From assembly GCF_001424165.1 (NCBI RefSeq), contig NZ_LMOJ01000022.1:397882-461881 (forward strand): a stretch of DNA of 64,000 nucleotides, given 5' to 3'. Within the stretch, counting starts at the first letter, position 1. Every line of letters starts with the position of its first letter. The notes beneath the pieces are model-generated. The model did not search any database and was not told the DNA's origin. It saw only the letters and a program-made list of their open reading frames with translations. This document shows, one piece after another, positions 62,264 to 64,000 of the stretch. The translations under genes and the position numbers were made by a program. This stretch comes from Massilia sp. Leaf139 (GTDB lineage: Bacteria > Pseudomonadota > Gammaproteobacteria > Burkholderiales > Burkholderiaceae_D).

Positions 62264-64000
62264 ATGGCCCGTCTCTGGAAGTTCCTCATCGACAGCCGCG
62301 TGCTTGTCGTGATCGGCATCATCGCCTGCCTCGGTATCCTGTTCCTCACCGCGGAGACCTTCGAACTAGGGCTCATCTGGGCCGTCATCAGCGCCCTCGG
62401 GCTGCTGGCCCTGTGGGGCTGCTTCTGGGGCGTGCGCCAGCTCTTCCGGCGCCACGCCGCCACCCGCCTCACCAATAGCCTGGCCGCCGGCGGCGACGCC
62501 AAAGGCGAGAACGGCAGGAGCGAAGTCGCGGTACTGCGCAAGAACATGCTGGAGGCGATCACCACGATCAAGACCTCGAAACTGGGCCTGACGCGCGGCG
62601 CCGCGGCGCTCTACGAGCTGCCGTGGTACATGATCATCGGTAACCCGGCGGCGGGCAAGAGCAGCGCCATCGCGCACTCCGGCCTGACTTTTCCGATACC
62701 CGGCAGCAAGGCGGTGCAGGGCGTGGGCGGCACCCGCAACTGCGACTGGTTCTTCACCACCGACGGCATCCTGCTGGACACCGCCGGACGCTATTCGGTG
62801 CAGGACGGCGACCGTGCCGAGTGGTTCAGCTTCCTCGAACTCCTGAAAAAGCACCGCCGCCGCGCGCCGATCAACGGTATCCTGATCGCCGTCAGCGTGG
62901 CCGAACTGACCTCCGGCCCCGCCAGCGCGTCGATGGAGCTGGCCAAGAGCCTGCGCACCCGGGTGCAGGAACTGACCGAACGCCTGGGCGTGTATGCGCC
63001 GGTCTACGTGGTGTTCACCAAGGCCGACCTGATCGCCGGCTTCTCCGACTTCTTCCACGATGCCGAGCGTACCGAACGCGATCGCGTCTGGGGCGCGACG
63101 CTGCGCTACAACCGGCGCAGCTCGCCGCAGGACGTGTTGGCCTTCTTCGACCAGCATTTCGACGAACTGCATGACGGCCTCAAGGAAATGAGCCTGGCGA
63201 ACATGGCCGGCAACCGCAGCGCGCGCATGCGTCCCGGCGTGTTCACCTTTCCGCTCGAATTCGCCGCGATCCGCAGCCCGCTGCGCGCCTTCCTCTCGAC
63301 CCTGTTCGAGGAAAACACCTACCAGTTCAAACCCGTGTTCCGCGGCTTCTACTTCACCAGCGCGCTGCAGGAAGGGCAGGTACAGGATCTGTCGTCCAAG
63401 CGCGTGGCCAGCCGCTTCGACCTCGAACTGAACGACCGCAAGGAGGGCGAGGCCGAGGAAACCGGCGAAGGCTCGGGGGAAGGCTATTTTCTGCTCGACC
63501 TGTTCCGCAAGGTGATCTTCGCCGACAAGGATCTGGTCAAGCGCTACACGAACCCGGCCAGCGCGCGTCTGAAGTACGCCGCCTTCTTCGCCGCCACCGT
63601 GCTGCTGGGCGCGGCGCTGGGCGGCTGGAGCTGGGCCTACATGGGCAACGTGCAGCTGGTGGCGAACGTCCAGGCCGACCTCGACAAGGTGATGCGGCTG
63701 CAGGAAAAACGCATCGATCTGCAGTCGCGCCTGGAAGCGCTCGACATCCTGCAGGATCGCATCGAGCAGCTGGACAAATACCGCGAAGACCAGCCCTGGG
63801 CGCTTTCCTTTGGCCTGTACCAGGGCGAGAAACTGGAGCGCAAGCTGCGCGATGAATACTTCGCCGGCGCGCGCGCGGTGATGGTCGAACCGGTGGCGGG
63901 CGCCCTCGAAACCATGCTGGCCGAGGTGAATGCGCATGCCGCATCGCTCGATCCGAATGCGGCTGCGGCGCCGACCTCCAAGCCGGGCCAGCCCTACCAG
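62264..64000 (+). CDS. tssM: Type VI secretion protein TssM (IcmF), 5' part
   Basis: The frame runs 579 codons to the window end with no stop. Two membrane helices lie near 11-55, then the P-loop 'IIGNPAAGKSSAIAHSG' and 'DWFFTTDGILLDTAGRY' (Walker B region), typical of the IcmF cytoplasmic domain. Further on is 'GVFTFPLEFAAIRSPLRAFL', the third membrane helix at about 447-465 and the beginning of the periplasmic part. TssM is the inner-membrane anchor of the type VI secretion complex. The start ATG lies 17 bp after the hairpin and has no clear ribosome binding site. Confidence 0.95.
   Translation, partial: MARLWKFLIDSRVLVVIGIIACLGILFLTAETFELGLIWAVISALGLLALWGCFWGVRQLFRRHAATRLTNSLAAGGDAKGENGRSEVAVLRKNMLEAITTIKTSKLGLTRGAAALYELPWYMIIGNPAAGKSSAIAHSGLTFPIPGSKAVQGVGGTRNCDWFFTTDGILLDTAGRYSVQDGDRAEWFSFLELLKKHRRRAPINGILIAVSVAELTSGPASASMELAKSLRTRVQELTERLGVYAPVYVVFTKADLIAGFSDFFHDAERTERDRVWGATLRYNRRSSPQDVLAFFDQHFDELHDGLKEMSLANMAGNRSARMRPGVFTFPLEFAAIRSPLRAFLSTLFEENTYQFKPVFRGFYFTSALQEGQVQDLSSKRVASRFDLELNDRKEGEAEETGEGSGEGYFLLDLFRKVIFADKDLVKRYTNPASARLKYAAFFAATVLLGAALGGWSWAYMGNVQLVANVQADLDKVMRLQEKRIDLQSRLEALDILQDRIEQLDKYREDQPWALSFGLYQGEKLERKLRDEYFAGARAVMVEPVAGALETMLAEVNAHAASLDPNAAAAPTSKPGQPYQ

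Overview
The window looks like the chromosome of a GC-rich betaproteobacterium, most likely an Oxalobacteraceae member of the Massilia/Telluria type. This is inferred from GC-rich codon use, the style of the tRNA-Pro/tRNA-Arg pair, a large TonB-dependent receptor, and the mix of an exopolysaccharide locus with type VI secretion genes. No species call can be made from sequence reading alone.

Bases 1-238 hold tRNA-Pro(UGG), a terminator and tRNA-Arg(UCU). A genomic island runs from the 3' end of tRNA-Arg to about 20914. It is bounded by a 50-bp direct repeat of the tRNA 3' half (189-238 and 20865-20914, one mismatch) and has a P4-type tyrosine integrase at its right end. The left part is a replication and regulation module: an HTH-tailed unknown protein, an AlpA-like protein, a small unknown protein and a 903-aa primase-helicase-like protein, followed by an iteron-like inverted cluster. 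This resembles P4-like satellites. The rest looks like defence cargo: a translationally coupled AAA ATPase + PIN-domain pair on AT-rich DNA, a serine resolvase with an array of TGAACA hexamers, an HNH protein with three identical zinc-knuckle repeats, an XRE regulator with two abutting palindromes over its start, a type I restriction system whose M and S functions are fused with only one recognition domain, and remnants of a second HsdR, a second resolvase and a tRNA-His 3' half.

From 20995 to 27069 the core chromosome resumes with an SRPBCC protein, an M28 peptidase, a metallo-beta-lactamase-fold hydrolase, a family 1 glycosidase and a TonB-like protein with a long charged helix.

Bases 27240-47788 are an exopolysaccharide locus. 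A Wza-type exporter and a Wzc-type BY-kinase read rightwards. Fifteen genes read leftwards from 47788 to 31463: a CapD/WbpM-type dehydratase, a WbpA-WbpB-WbpD-WbpE-like set predicted to make a UDP-diacetamido-uronic acid, a Wzx flippase, a Wzy-like polymerase, glycosyltransferases, a deacetylase-like protein, a second aminotransferase, a PglC-type phosphoglycosyltransferase, a PAP2 phosphatase and an O-acyltransferase. Most neighbours overlap or nearly touch.

Bases 48269-64000 carry a DUF1460 lipoprotein, a 986-aa TonB-dependent receptor, two small basic proteins, a LiaF-like/LytS/LytTR envelope-stress operon, a FAN1-like nuclease + iron-sulfur helicase operon, a Lys/Ala/Pro-rich membrane protein, an M15 peptidase and the 5' part of tssM (type VI secretion), which runs off the window. 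A long two-part hairpin lies just before tssM.

The best candidate for an undescribed system is the ATPase-PIN pair (6501-8307) in the island.
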